From the NCBI GenBank assembly GCA_029688825.1, contig JARUKX010000003.1, positions 62,001 to 126,000 on the forward strand: a stretch of DNA of 64,000 nt, written 5' to 3'. A program made the translations under genes and the position numbers. Below, one piece after another: positions 56,125 to 64,000 of the stretch (its first letter is position 1; each line of letters opens with the position of its first letter). The DNA is from Haloarculaceae archaeon H-GB1-1. GTDB lineage: Archaea > Halobacteriota > Halobacteria > Halobacteriales > Haloarculaceae. Below the pieces are notes generated by a model, which was not told the origin of the DNA, made no database searches, and worked only from the letters and a program-made list of their open reading frames with translations.

Positions 56125-57606
56125 TCAGTTCGGTGCGCCCGCGTCGCCGCCTTCGAGGCGACGCACGACGCCGCGGAGTTCCTCGACCTTCGCCGCGGTC
56201 CGCTCGTTCTCCGACGCGATCGTCTCGATTCGGTCGGCCACGTCGGCAGCGAGTTCGACGGACTGGTCGACCTGACTGGCCACCTCCTCCGTACTCGCTG
56301 CCTGGTCGTCTGTCGCGTCCGCGACCTCGGTGATGCCGCGCGAGGTCTCGGTGACGGCCTCCGCGATTTCGAGGAGCGTGTCCATCGCTTCGTCCACCCG
56401 CTGGCTCCCGGTTTCGACCTGTGAAATCGTCCGGTCGAGGCTCTCGACGGTCTCGTCGGTGTCGTCCTGGATGGCGTCGATGAGGTCCTCGATGTCGTTC
56501 GCGTGCGCTTTCGACTCCTCGGCGAGGCTCTTCACCTCGTCGGCGACCACGGCGAACCCGCTCCCGGCTTCGCCGGCACGCGCGGCCTCGATGGAGGCGT
56601 TGAGCGCGAGGATGTTGGTCTGCTCGGCGATGTCGTTGATGACCTCGACGATCTCGTCGATCTCGTCAACCCTGTTCTGCAGCGCGTCGACGTCGTCCGC
56701 CACACCGGCGGCGGACTCGGTGACCTCGTCCATCGTCTCCAGGGCCTCCTCCGCGGACTCCTTTCCGTCGTCGGCGAGGTCGGCGGCGCGCGAACTGGTC
56801 GTCTGGACCTCGTTCGCCGTCGAGGCGATCTCCTCGATGGTCGCGCTCATGTTCGCGACTTCGCTCGAGACGTTCTCCATGTTCTCGGCCTGCAGTTCGG
56901 CCTTGTCGGTGATCTCCTCGGACTGACGGGACACTTCGCTCGTCATCTCCGAGACTTCGCCGCAGGCCTCGCCCACCTCCTCCGCGACGGCCGACTGGCG
57001 GTCGAGTTCTCGCTCCAGGTCCATCTTGTTCGCGTGGATGTAGGTGTCCATGGCGACGCCCTGATCTATCAGCAGGAGCTTCAGGGCGGACATCGTGCGT
57101 TCTGCCACCTCGTCGATGGCCGCCGCCGCGTCGTCGGACCCGTCGATGTCTGCCTTCACGTCGTCCGCGATGGCGTCGATGATGCCCTCGTAGTAGATGG
57201 CGTACGCCCCGAGATAGAACTTCGGCCCCATCTCCAGCATGTCGTGTATCTTCCCGATTCGGGCGCGGCGGGCGAAGTACTCCTCGCCGTACTCACCTCG
57301 GCCGATGTCTCGGAGATACTCCTGCTGGGATCGCTTCAGCAGTTCGATGGGCTTCGAGGACCGGCCAAGCACGTCAACCGACTCGTCGAACGAATGGAGG
57401 TGGTCGTAGAACTCCTCGACGACGTCGTCGGCGAGGTCGTCGAACGTGTTCTCCATTTCGGACAGTCGTTGCTCGTCTGCCGGCGTGAAGCGCGTGAACT
57501 CCTTGCGCCACTCTCGCTCCTCGACATCGATACCCATCTCCCCCGTCAACTGTGTGCCTGTGACGTCTTGTCGGTCCGAATCGGTCACCAAGTGGTCCGA
57601 GGACAT
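56125..57606 (-). CDS. hemAT: HemAT-type heme-based aerotaxis transducer
   Basis: A 493-residue soluble chemotaxis transducer. A globin sensor (about 25-195) carries the heme-binding His121 in RIGKIHDMLEMGPKFYLGAY, as in Bacillus and Halobacterium HemAT. A coiled-coil and an MCP signalling domain follow, with the hairpin NILALNASIEAARAGEAGSG and GFAVVADEVKSLAEES. There are no membrane segments. It should sense oxygen and signal to CheA. The ATG at 57606 is chosen; a TATA-like gtttaac (minus, 57635-57641) is about 30 nt upstream. Confidence 0.93.
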   Translation of the reverse strand: MSSDHLVTDSDRQDVTGTQLTGEMGIDVEEREWRKEFTRFTPADEQRLSEMENTFDDLADDVVEEFYDHLHSFDESVDVLGRSSKPIELLKRSQQEYLRDIGRGEYGEEYFARRARIGKIHDMLEMGPKFYLGAYAIYYEGIIDAIADDVKADIDGSDDAAAAIDEVAERTMSALKLLLIDQGVAMDTYIHANKMDLERELDRQSAVAEEVGEACGEVSEMTSEVSRQSEEITDKAELQAENMENVSSEVANMSATIEEIASTANEVQTTSSRAADLADDGKESAEEALETMDEVTESAAGVADDVDALQNRVDEIDEIVEVINDIAEQTNILALNASIEAARAGEAGSGFAVVADEVKSLAEESKAHANDIEDLIDAIQDDTDETVESLDRTISQVETGSQRVDEAMDTLLEIAEAVTETSRGITEVADATDDQAASTEEVASQVDQSVELAADVADRIETIASENERTAAKVEELRGVVRRLEGGDAGAPN

Positions 57607-57634
57607 CGGTAGCTCAAAGACCGAATGAGCCCGT

Positions 57635-57641
57635 GTTAAAC
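57635..57641 (-). promoter_or_regulatory. TATA box of hemAT
   Basis: Minus-strand gtttaac, flanked by the 5-bp inverted repeat gtgtt/aacac (57633-57637 and 57642-57646), about 30 nt before the ATG. Confidence 0.45.
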
Positions 57642-57684
57642 AACACACCTAAGGTATTGGGGCTTTGACGACGTTCCCGGAACC

Positions 57685-57690
57685 TTTACG
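57685..57690 (+). promoter_or_regulatory. TATA box of purD
   Basis: The sequence tttacg lies 25-30 nt before the ATG at 57715 and supports this start over the in-frame ATG at 57700. Confidence 0.5.
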
Positions 57691-57714
57691 CCCCTCTGGA
57701 TGGGCCGTTCGGGT

Positions 57715-59001
57715 ATGTCTGAAACGGTGCTGCTGGTCGGCGGCGGGGGACGAGAACACGCCATCGCGCGTGCGCTTGCCGACTCGGACGCAGAACTGTA
57801 CGCCTGTGCAGGTAACCGGAATCCGGGGATCGCGGGGCTCGCCGACGGGTTCGAGACGCTCGACACGTCGAATCCCGCGGCAGTCACGTCGTACGCCGAC
57901 GAGATCGACGCGACGCTGGCGGTTATCGGACCTGAGGGGCCGCTCGCAGCGGGCGTCGGCGATGCGCTCGACGACGCCGGCATCTACGCCTTCGGTCCGA
58001 ACGAGAGCGAGGCTCGCATCGAGACGGACAAGGCCTTCCAGCGACGGTTCATGCAGTCGAACGACATTCCGGGCTGTCCGGACTTCGAGACGTTCGAGGA
58101 CGTGGAGGCCGCCTGCGACTACGTCGACGAGTACGACGGCGATCTCGCGGTCAAGCCCGCCGGCCTGACGGGCGGCAAGGGCGTCCGCGTCATCGGCGAC
58201 CAGGTCACTCCAGAGGAGGCGAAGGAGTACATCCGCGAGTCCGGCCACGACCGTATCGTCCTCGAAGAGCGACTCGTCGGCGAGGAGTTCACGGTGCAGG
58301 CGCTCGTCGCCAACGGACAGGTCCGGGTCACCCCGGCGGTGCAGGACCACAAGCGCGCCTACGAGGGCGACGAGGGACCGAACACTGGCGGCATGGGTTC
58401 CTACAGCGACGCGACGCTCGAACTGCCGTTCATGTCCCGCGAGGACTACATGGAGGCCGTGGACGTGCTCGAAGCGACCGTCGACGCGCTCGACGGCTAC
58501 AAGGGCGTCCTCTACGGGCAGTTCATGCTCACCGCGGAGGGCGTCAAGGTCGTCGAGTTCAACGCTCGCTTCGGCGACCCCGAGGCGATGAACACGCTCC
58601 CCGTGCTGAACACGGACTTCCTCGACGTGCTGACGGCCGCCCGCGACGGCGAGGACCTGCCGAAGCTCTCGTTCGCCCCGAAGGCGACCGTCTGCAAGTA
58701 CGCCGTTCCCGAGGGATATCCGGTCGACCCCTCCGCGGGGACGAAACTCGCCATCAACCCCGACAATGCCGGCGACGCGCTGCTGTTCTACGCCAGCGTC
58801 GACGACCGGGAGGACGGTATCTACACGACCACGTCGCGCGCCTTCGCGGTCGTCGGCATCGCCGACACCATCACCGAGGCCGAGGAGATCGCCGAGGACG
58901 CACTCGCGGTGGCCGGCGACGACGGGCTGGACATGCGCCACGACATCGGCAAGCCGGAGCTGATCCAACAGCGTATCGACCACGTGGCAGAGCTTCGATA
59001 G
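57715..59001 (+). CDS. purD: Phosphoribosylamine--glycine ligase
   Basis: A 428-residue ATP-grasp enzyme of purine synthesis joining phosphoribosylamine and glycine. MSETVLLVGGGGREHAIARA is the N-terminal signature, KPAGLTGGKGVRV the ATP-grasp loop, and GPNTGGMGSYSD plus VEFNARFGDPEAMNTL the later motifs. Length is typical. It stands alone here; other pur genes are not in this window. It is divergent from hemAT. Confidence 0.95.
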   Translation: MSETVLLVGGGGREHAIARALADSDAELYACAGNRNPGIAGLADGFETLDTSNPAAVTSYADEIDATLAVIGPEGPLAAGVGDALDDAGIYAFGPNESEARIETDKAFQRRFMQSNDIPGCPDFETFEDVEAACDYVDEYDGDLAVKPAGLTGGKGVRVIGDQVTPEEAKEYIRESGHDRIVLEERLVGEEFTVQALVANGQVRVTPAVQDHKRAYEGDEGPNTGGMGSYSDATLELPFMSREDYMEAVDVLEATVDALDGYKGVLYGQFMLTAEGVKVVEFNARFGDPEAMNTLPVLNTDFLDVLTAARDGEDLPKLSFAPKATVCKYAVPEGYPVDPSAGTKLAINPDNAGDALLFYASVDDREDGIYTTTSRAFAVVGIADTITEAEEIAEDALAVAGDDGLDMRHDIGKPELIQQRIDHVAELR

Positions 59002-59030
59002 CGCTATCGTGCGGCTCTTCTGCGGACGCT

Positions 59031-60251
59031 CTAGCCACGGCCGTCAGCCATGCGGCTCGCTTCCGGCCGCGAGCGCAGTCTGACCATCGAGAGGGTCCCG
59101 AGCGCGGGGCCGAGCGCGAGCGGCGCGAACGCCCATTGCCAGCCGACGAGGCCCTGCAGGACGGGAACGAGCTGTATCGACCCGAGCGTGACGAGGAATC
59201 CGACCGCGGTCTGGAGGGTGAGCGCAGAGCCGACGTAGCTGTCCTCTGCGAGTTCGGAGACGGCGGCGGAGAACTGCGCGGAATCGGCGACGACGACGAA
59301 GCCCCACAGCAGGACGAACGGGGCGACCACGACGAGTGCAGAGCCATAGACGACGCCAGCGAGCAAGCACGCCGTCCCGCTGACGACCATGCTCGCGCTC
59401 GTGACGGTGGTTCGTCCCCATCGGTCTGCGGCCGAGCCGGCGAGCCACGCGCCGACGCCGCCGATGGCGATGGTTCCGAACGCGAGCAGCGATGCGATCT
59501 CCGTCGGGTTCGGGACGCCCCGCTCGGTGAGGCTCGCCACGAGGTAGACGGGAATCCACGTCCAGACGGCGTACAGTTCCCACATGTGGCCGAAGTATCC
59601 GCCGTTCGCGAGCATCGTCGGCCGGTCCCGCAGGATGCGGCCCACGGCTCGCGGGTCGAACGGTGCCGCTTCGGCCTGGTGTGGCCCTTCCTCGTAGAAC
59701 AGAGCGAGCAGGCCACCGACCGCGGCGATGGCCGCCGCGCCGTAGAGGACCGTCCGTGGATTGCCGATGCCGCCGACCACGCGGATCAGATGCGGGGTCG
59801 CCGAGCCGACGGTGAGCGCGCCGACGAGGACGCCGATGGCCAGTCCGCGCCCCCGCTCGAACCAGCCGGCCATCATCTTCATCCCCGTCGGGTACACGCC
59901 GGCGAGGGCCATGCCGGTCGCGAACCGCAGCGCGATTGCTGGGAGTGCGGAGTCGACGGCCCCAGCGATGACGGCGGTGACGCCCGCGCCGAGCAGTGCC
60001 GACCCTGCGAAGAAGTAGCGGGGCTGGAGCGTATCGGCGAGCGTGAACGTCGCCGAGAGGAGCGCACCGACGACGAATCCGACCTGCACGGCCATGGTCA
60101 GCCAGGCCGTCTCGGCGGCGGACAGCCCCCACGCGTCCGCGAGTTCGGGCCCCACGGCCGAGGCGCTGAACCAGAGAGTCATCGCGAACAGTTCGGCGAC
60201 GCCGACGAGCACGAGCGCGTGCCACTTCGAGCGAACGACGCGAGGAAGCAT
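59031..60251 (-). CDS. MFS transporter
   Basis: A 406-residue transporter with 12 predicted helices in two halves. The first helix ends VGPELADAWGLSAAETAWLT, and the A-like motif between helices 2 and 3 is degenerate. The GYFGHMWELYAVWTWIPVYL segment resembles nitrate/oxalate-type or cyanate-type MFS members, but the substrate is not predictable. It converges with purD. Confidence 0.87.
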   Translation of the reverse strand: MLPRVVRSKWHALVLVGVAELFAMTLWFSASAVGPELADAWGLSAAETAWLTMAVQVGFVVGALLSATFTLADTLQPRYFFAGSALLGAGVTAVIAGAVDSALPAIALRFATGMALAGVYPTGMKMMAGWFERGRGLAIGVLVGALTVGSATPHLIRVVGGIGNPRTVLYGAAAIAAVGGLLALFYEEGPHQAEAAPFDPRAVGRILRDRPTMLANGGYFGHMWELYAVWTWIPVYLVASLTERGVPNPTEIASLLAFGTIAIGGVGAWLAGSAADRWGRTTVTSASMVVSGTACLLAGVVYGSALVVVAPFVLLWGFVVVADSAQFSAAVSELAEDSYVGSALTLQTAVGFLVTLGSIQLVPVLQGLVGWQWAFAPLALGPALGTLSMVRLRSRPEASRMADGRG

Positions 60252-60340
60252 CTACGGGGACAGTCGACGGCGGGTCCCTAAACCTTGGGTCGGTGGTGTT
60301 TCGTAACCGCACGACCGGTCTCCGGCCGTCGACCCACGAG

Positions 60341-60348
60341 TTTGATTA
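60341..60348 (+). promoter_or_regulatory. TATA box of the acyltransferase gene
   Basis: The sequence tttgatta lies 24-31 nt before the GTG at 60372, which favours that codon as start. Confidence 0.45.
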
Positions 60349-60371
60349 GCGCCCCCGTCGAACGCCTCTCC

Positions 60372-60923
60372 GTGACGGAATCGGAGGATTCGGGCGACGC
60401 CGACGAGACGGCGGCCGCGCCGACGCGCTACGACCGTATGACGCGCCACCCGACGCAGGGACCGCTGAACTCCCTGCAGCACTGGCCCGATGCTCGCCAT
60501 CCGCTTCGGGTCGCCCTCAACTACGTCGTCGTCTGGATCTGCCGGCTCTCGCCCAGCCTCGCGCTGAAGAACTGGCTCTATCGTCGCGTCGGGATGACCG
60601 TCGGCACCGGCGTCTCCTGGGGGCTGGAGGCGACGCCCGACGTGTTCTGGCCGAACCTCGTCACGGTCGAGGACCACGCCATCATCGGGTACGACGCGAC
60701 GATCCTCTGTCACGAGTTCCTGCAAGAGGAGTACCGGACCGGCGAGGTCGTCGTGGGCGAACGGGCCATGATCGGCGCTGGCGCGGTCGTCCTCCCCGGC
60801 GTCGAGATCGGTGCGGGTGCGCAGGTCGCGGCGAACTCGCTCGTCGTCGAGGACGTGCCACCCGACACGACGGTCGCCGGCGTGCCGGCGGTCCCGCTCG
60901 ACGAGGAGAGTCGGGCGGAGTAG
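60372..60923 (+). CDS. Left-handed beta-helix acyltransferase
   Basis: A 183-residue hexapeptide-repeat acyltransferase. After a charged N-terminus and a membrane-associated helix (LNYVVVWICRLSPSLALKNW), repeats begin near residue 95: HAIIGYDATILCHEF, ERAMIGAGAVVLPGVEIGAG, AQVAANSLVVEDVPPDTTVA. The conserved His in ILCHEF is a candidate catalytic base. Maltose or galactoside O-acetyltransferases belong to this fold. It may modify a surface glycan, but no glycan gene is adjacent. Confidence 0.85.
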   Translation: MTESEDSGDADETAAAPTRYDRMTRHPTQGPLNSLQHWPDARHPLRVALNYVVVWICRLSPSLALKNWLYRRVGMTVGTGVSWGLEATPDVFWPNLVTVEDHAIIGYDATILCHEFLQEEYRTGEVVVGERAMIGAGAVVLPGVEIGAGAQVAANSLVVEDVPPDTTVAGVPAVPLDEESRAE

Positions 60924-60979
60924 ATTCTTTCCGGTCCTCGTTCGCACCGTTGATACCCGTGGGGACCGAACGCGGTCAC

Positions 60980-61603
60980 ATGAAGAAGTCCCTCGACGAA
61001 CACGCCGCTCGATTCGACGAGCTGGCCGCCGAGTACGACGGCGATCACTCGACCGAGTACCGCGCGTGTGCCGACCTCGTCGTCACGCACGCCGAGGAGG
61101 ACGGTGCGGTCGTCCTCGACCTGGGAACTGGAACGGGAGCTATCGCACTCGCGCTCGCCCCGACTGCCGCTCGCGTGCTCGGTCGGGACATCAGCGAGGG
61201 CATGCTGGAGCAGGCGCGCGCCAAAGCCGACGAGGGCGGGTCCGACAACGTCGAGTTCGACGTAGGGAGCTTCCGCGACCCGAACGTCCCCGAAGACGTG
61301 GACGTCGACGTCGTCGTCTCGAACTTCGCGATGCACCACCTCGACGACGAGGCGAAGCGCGCGGCCATCCAGACCATCGCCGACCTCGAACCCGACAGGT
61401 TCGTCCTCGGTGACGTGATGTTCTTCGGGGAACCCGACCCGGACGAGCCGTTCTACTCACCGGAGGTCGACGACCCCGCGACCGTGGGGATGCTCGCCGA
61501 CGCGTTCACCGACGCCGGATTCGCGCTCACGGCCGTCGAGTGCGTCCACGACCAGGTCGGCGTGCTCGTCGGCGAACGCGCCATCGGAGGGAATGGGGCG
61601 TGA
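60980..61603 (+). CDS. Class I SAM-dependent methyltransferase (rnp2 operon)
   Basis: A 207-residue methyltransferase. MKKSLDEHAARFDELAAEYD and the motif I VVLDLGTGTGAIALALA, then SNFAMHHLDDEAK and VLGDVMFFGEPDP, resemble small-molecule or tRNA-modifying UbiE-type enzymes. It overlaps the rnp2 start by 4 nt (GTGA), so it belongs to the operon that includes proteasome alpha and SBDS. A gene for RNase P Rnp3 does not precede rnp2 here. Confidence 0.87.
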   Translation: MKKSLDEHAARFDELAAEYDGDHSTEYRACADLVVTHAEEDGAVVLDLGTGTGAIALALAPTAARVLGRDISEGMLEQARAKADEGGSDNVEFDVGSFRDPNVPEDVDVDVVVSNFAMHHLDDEAKRAAIQTIADLEPDRFVLGDVMFFGEPDPDEPFYSPEVDDPATVGMLADAFTDAGFALTAVECVHDQVGVLVGERAIGGNGA

Positions 61604-62109
61604 AACACCTCCCGAAGCACCTCCAGCCGCGCTGGCGATACCTCGCCGTCGAGTTCGAGACGTGGCCCGACGCCGACTTCGACCGGGGTGACTTCCAGCG
61701 CCAGTGCTGGTTCGCTGCCCAGAACCTCCTCGGCGACGTCGGCAGCGCCGACCTCGACCTCTCCGTGTTCCGGTTCGATCACGACGACGGCTGGGGCCAA
61801 TCGGTAATTCGAGTCCGGCGCGGCGAGACCGACCGCGCACGAGCCGTTCTCGCCTGTATCGACGAGGTGAACGGAGACGAGATCGGCCTGCGAGTGCAGG
61901 GCGTGAGCGGGACGGTACGTGCCTGTGAGGAAAAGTATATACGACGCCGACCGATAGCATCGGACCAGAGAAACGTCGTGTTCGAGAACGCAGAACGCAG
62001 TGGCGTCGTCTACGACCGAGGCGCATCCGACGCGCCTCGCGGTGGCCGACGCGTGGACGTACGCTGTGACGACGCGTTCGCGGGCACGACTGAACTCGAT
62101 TTGGAGTAA
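61600..62109 (+). CDS. rnp2: RNase P protein component 2 (Pop5 homologue)
   Basis: A 169-residue RNase P subunit that matures tRNA 5' ends. HLPKHLQPRWRYLAVEFETW at the start and the SVIRVRRGETDRARAVLACI segment match archaeal Pop5. The C-terminus beyond about residue 125 is longer than in most relatives and acidic. The start is a GTG overlapping the methyltransferase stop by 4 nt; the longer frame back to 61540 would begin inside that gene. The next gene, psmA, begins 2 nt after its stop. Confidence 0.9.
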   Translation: MKHLPKHLQPRWRYLAVEFETWPDADFDRGDFQRQCWFAAQNLLGDVGSADLDLSVFRFDHDDGWGQSVIRVRRGETDRARAVLACIDEVNGDEIGLRVQGVSGTVRACEEKYIRRRPIASDQRNVVFENAERSGVVYDRGASDAPRGGRRVDVRCDDAFAGTTELDLE

Positions 62110-62111
62110 CT

Positions 62112-62882
62112 ATGCAGGGCCAATCACAACAACAGGCGTACGACCGAGGGATTACCATCTTCTCCCCGGACGGTCGCCTCTATCAGGTCGAGTACGCGCG
62201 AGAAGCAGTCAAACGAGGGACCGCGAGCATCGGTGTCCGGACCGAAGACGGCGTCGTCCTCGCCGTCGACAAGCGCATCCGCTCCCCTCTGATGGAGCGA
62301 TCGAGCGTCGAGAAGATCCACAAGGCCGACGACCACATCGGCATCGCGAGCGCCGGGCACGTCGCCGACGCCCGACAGCTCATCGACTTCGCTCGCCGCG
62401 AGTCGCAGGTCAATCAGCTCCGCTATGGCGAGCGCATCGACGTCGAGACGCTGACGAAGGCCGTCACCGACCACATCCAGCAGTACACGCAGGTCGGCGG
62501 CGCGCGGCCGTTCGGCGTCGCGCTCATCATCGCCGGCATCGACAAGGACGGCAAACCCCGTCTCTACGAGACCGACCCGTCGGGCACGCCCTACGAGTGG
62601 AAGGCGCTCGCCGTCGGTGCCGACCGCGGTGACATCCGCGAGTACCTCGAGGAGAACTACAGCGAGAGCCTCGACCTCGACGGCGGGGTCGGGCTGGCGC
62701 TCCAGGCGCTCGCGTCCGTCAACGACGACCAACTCGCACCCGAGGGCATCGGCATCGCGACCATCGACGTCGAGACCGAGACGTTCCACGAACTCACCGA
62801 CGACGAGAAAGAGGCCCACCTCGAAGAACTCGATATTCTCGCCGACGAGACCGAGGACGACGAGGAAGACGTCGAAGAGTAA
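62112..62882 (+). CDS. psmA: 20S proteasome alpha subunit
   Basis: A 256-residue alpha subunit of the archaeal proteasome. The N-terminus QAYDRGITIFSPDGRLYQVE YAREAVKRG (split) forms the gate and H0 helix. The GTASIGVRTEDGVVLAVDKR stretch has no catalytic Thr, as expected of alpha. The tail is acidic (ETEDDEEDVEE). It lies in the conserved archaeal superoperon with Pop5 and SBDS. Confidence 0.95.
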   Translation: MQGQSQQQAYDRGITIFSPDGRLYQVEYAREAVKRGTASIGVRTEDGVVLAVDKRIRSPLMERSSVEKIHKADDHIGIASAGHVADARQLIDFARRESQVNQLRYGERIDVETLTKAVTDHIQQYTQVGGARPFGVALIIAGIDKDGKPRLYETDPSGTPYEWKALAVGADRGDIREYLEENYSESLDLDGGVGLALQALASVNDDQLAPEGIGIATIDVETETFHELTDDEKEAHLEELDILADETEDDEEDVEE

Positions 62883-63051
62883 CGCTTCCGGACTTCTCGT
62901 TTCCGCTGTCATGCACGTTCCCCTGCGGCGCGCTCGCTACCGCGCGGAGGACTTTCGTGTCCGCCCGGCGAGGCCAGCCCACTACGGACTTGGCCCCGTC
63001 TCGGTTTCCTGGCAGTGTGACTCGCGTCCGGCCGCCAGCCGTCGAGCGGAA

Positions 63052-63060
63052 ACACATTTA
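63052..63060 (+). promoter_or_regulatory. TATA box of the SBDS gene
   Basis: The sequence acatttaat lies 25-33 nt before the ATG at 63085, so SBDS can be transcribed apart from psmA. The 202-nt gap after psmA shows nothing else I recognise. Confidence 0.5.
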
Positions 63061-63084
63061 ATTCGGGCCGCACAACCCTCGTCC

Positions 63085-63810
63085 ATGATATCTCTTGACG
63101 AGGCTGTCACCGCGCGGCTGGAATCACACGGGCAGCGATTCGAAGTACTCATCGACCCGGACGCCGCGCTGGCCATCAAGCGCGGCGAGTTCGACGGGGA
63201 ACTGGAGGACGTCATCGCCGCGCAGGACGTCTTCGAGAACGCCTCGCGCGGTGATCGCCCACCGGAGGATTCCCTGGAGGAGGTCTTCGGGACGACGGAC
63301 CCGATGGAGATCATCCCCGAGGTCGTCGACCGCGGCGAGATACAGATCACCGCCGAGCAGCGCCGCGAGATGCAGGAGCAAAAGCGCAAACAGCTCATCA
63401 ACAAGATCACGCGCAACGCCGTCAATCCGCAGATGGACAACGCTCCCCACCCGCCGGAACGCATCGAGTCGGCGCTGGAGCAGGCCGGCTTCCGCGTCGA
63501 CCCGATGGAGCCCGTCGATACGCAGATCGACGACGCGCTCGATGCCTTACGGCCGGTCATCCCGATTCGGTTCGACGAGGTGACGGTCGCCGTCCAGCTC
63601 CCGCCGGACTACGCGGGTAGTGGACAGGCGAAAGTACGCTCGTTCGGCGACCTCCAGCGCGAGGAGTGGCAGAACGACGGCTCGTGGGTCGGTGTACTGG
63701 AGTTCCCGGCCGGCATGCAAAACGAGTTCTACGACCTCGTGAACGAGGTCTCCAGCGGGACGGCAGAGACGCAGATCATCAAGGACGAGGACGACCTGAA
63801 CACGCGGTGA
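63085..63810 (+). CDS. Ribosome assembly factor SBDS
   Basis: A 241-residue orthologue of the Shwachman-Bodian-Diamond syndrome protein, which in eukaryotes helps eject eIF6 from the large ribosomal subunit. The N-terminal FYSH domain (MISLDEAVTARLESHGQRFE, then GELEDVIAAQDVFENASRGD) is followed by a helical middle (ITAEQRREMQEQKRKQLINK) and a C-terminal ferredoxin-like domain. Domain order and length are standard. Confidence 0.95.
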   Translation: MISLDEAVTARLESHGQRFEVLIDPDAALAIKRGEFDGELEDVIAAQDVFENASRGDRPPEDSLEEVFGTTDPMEIIPEVVDRGEIQITAEQRREMQEQKRKQLINKITRNAVNPQMDNAPHPPERIESALEQAGFRVDPMEPVDTQIDDALDALRPVIPIRFDEVTVAVQLPPDYAGSGQAKVRSFGDLQREEWQNDGSWVGVLEFPAGMQNEFYDLVNEVSSGTAETQIIKDEDDLNTR

Positions 63811-63811
63811 G

Positions 63812-64000
63812 CTATCCGCGCTTGAAGCCGACGAGGAAGCCGCCAGTGAAGCCGGCGCTGACGGGAAGCGCGGCGAGCAGGCTCATCACGACGCTCGGCG
63901 GTTGACTGCTCGACGCGGCTGACGTCGCGTTCACCATTCCGGCGGTCAGTTTCTCCCAGTCCACGGTCAGGATCTCCTGAGCCTCCAGGAACTTGAACAG
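63812..64000 (-). CDS. FUN14 family membrane protein, 3' part only
   Basis: The minus strand is open from the window edge to a stop at 63812-63814. It encodes 62 C-terminal residues: LFKFLEAQEILTVDWEKLTA and, after a polar stretch, SLLAALPVSAGFTGGFLVGFKRG. This is the typical end of haloarchaeal FUN14-domain proteins, with a last membrane helix and GFLVGFKRG. Function in archaea is unknown. The gene continues beyond the window. Confidence 0.8.
   Translation of the reverse strand: MFKFLEAQEILTVDWEKLTAGMVNATSAASSSQPPSVVMSLLAALPVSAGFTGGFLVGFKRG

Noticed and set aside
62883-63084. A possible coding extension upstream of SBDS starting near 62910
   Set aside because: The residues are Arg/Pro-rich and non-conserved, and a TATA-like element at 63052-63060 fits the ATG at 63085.
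1-64000. tRNA, rRNA, CRISPR arrays, transposases and phage genes
   Set aside because: Gaps were scanned by eye for tRNA-like T-arm sequences, regular direct repeats and transposase motifs. None was found. Small RNAs cannot be excluded by eye.

Overview
This window looks like chromosomal DNA of a haloarchaeon (class Halobacteria). Three things support this: a very GC-rich sequence whose proteins are strongly acidic, archaeal information-processing genes (L44e, S27e, aIF2-alpha, Nop10, L37Ae, RpoP, Pcc1, prefoldin beta, TruD, proteasome alpha, SBDS, RNase P Rnp2, Dph2, Dph6), and many genes with a TATA-like box about 27 nt before the start codon, as expected for leaderless transcripts. I cannot name the genus. 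I see no rRNA, tRNA, CRISPR array, insertion sequence or replication origin.

Layout. 1-4.4 kb: the tail of a DUF2298 membrane protein, then the operon L44e-S27e-aIF2alpha-Nop10-PAC2 chaperone and a membrane DnaJ protein. 4.5-12.1 kb: housekeeping and regulatory genes, including a threonine synthase-like protein that lacks the PLP lysine, an FAD oxidoreductase, Dph6, DUF373 and SppA. 12.1-13.4 kb: the conserved cluster L37Ae-RpoP-Pcc1-prefoldin beta-DUF3194. 13.5-17.5 kb: an S-layer-type glycoprotein and a second exported protein around an AT-rich gap. 17.5-23 kb: DUF2103, TruD and several small zinc proteins. 23-47 kb: a surface-glycan region (below). 47-60 kb: AI-2E transporter, Dph2, CysK, thioredoxins, a HemAT aerotaxis transducer, PurD and an MFS transporter. 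60-64 kb: an acyltransferase, then methyltransferase-Rnp2-proteasome alpha-SBDS and the end of a FUN14 protein.

The 23-47 kb region is the most coherent system. AglB (oligosaccharyltransferase) is co-transcribed with a DUF368 protein, a family containing polyprenyl-phosphate recycling transporters. Nearby are AglG, two other glycosyltransferases, a flippase, an AsnB-type amidotransferase, AglJ (first sugar) and a rhomboid protease. Inside it lies a sulfation module: ATP sulfurylase and APS kinase (making PAPS), a PAPS-type sulfotransferase, a divergent TrpH/YciV-family PHP phosphatase that could remove the by-product PAP, and two sulfatase-fold proteins. My main proposal is that this is a complete make-use-recycle pathway for sulfating cell-surface glycans or glycolipids, with a shared divergent control region between PAPS synthesis and PAP removal. 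The AsnB, glycosyltransferase and flippase genes overlap or abut, which suggests one transcript.

Several perfect inverted repeats in intergenic regions suggest undescribed regulons. The clearest is GTGAAA-N3-TTTCAC beside an HTH gene, with a related copy before the next gene. Another is a TrmB-like TACT-N8-GAGTA palindrome beside a TrmB-family gene.
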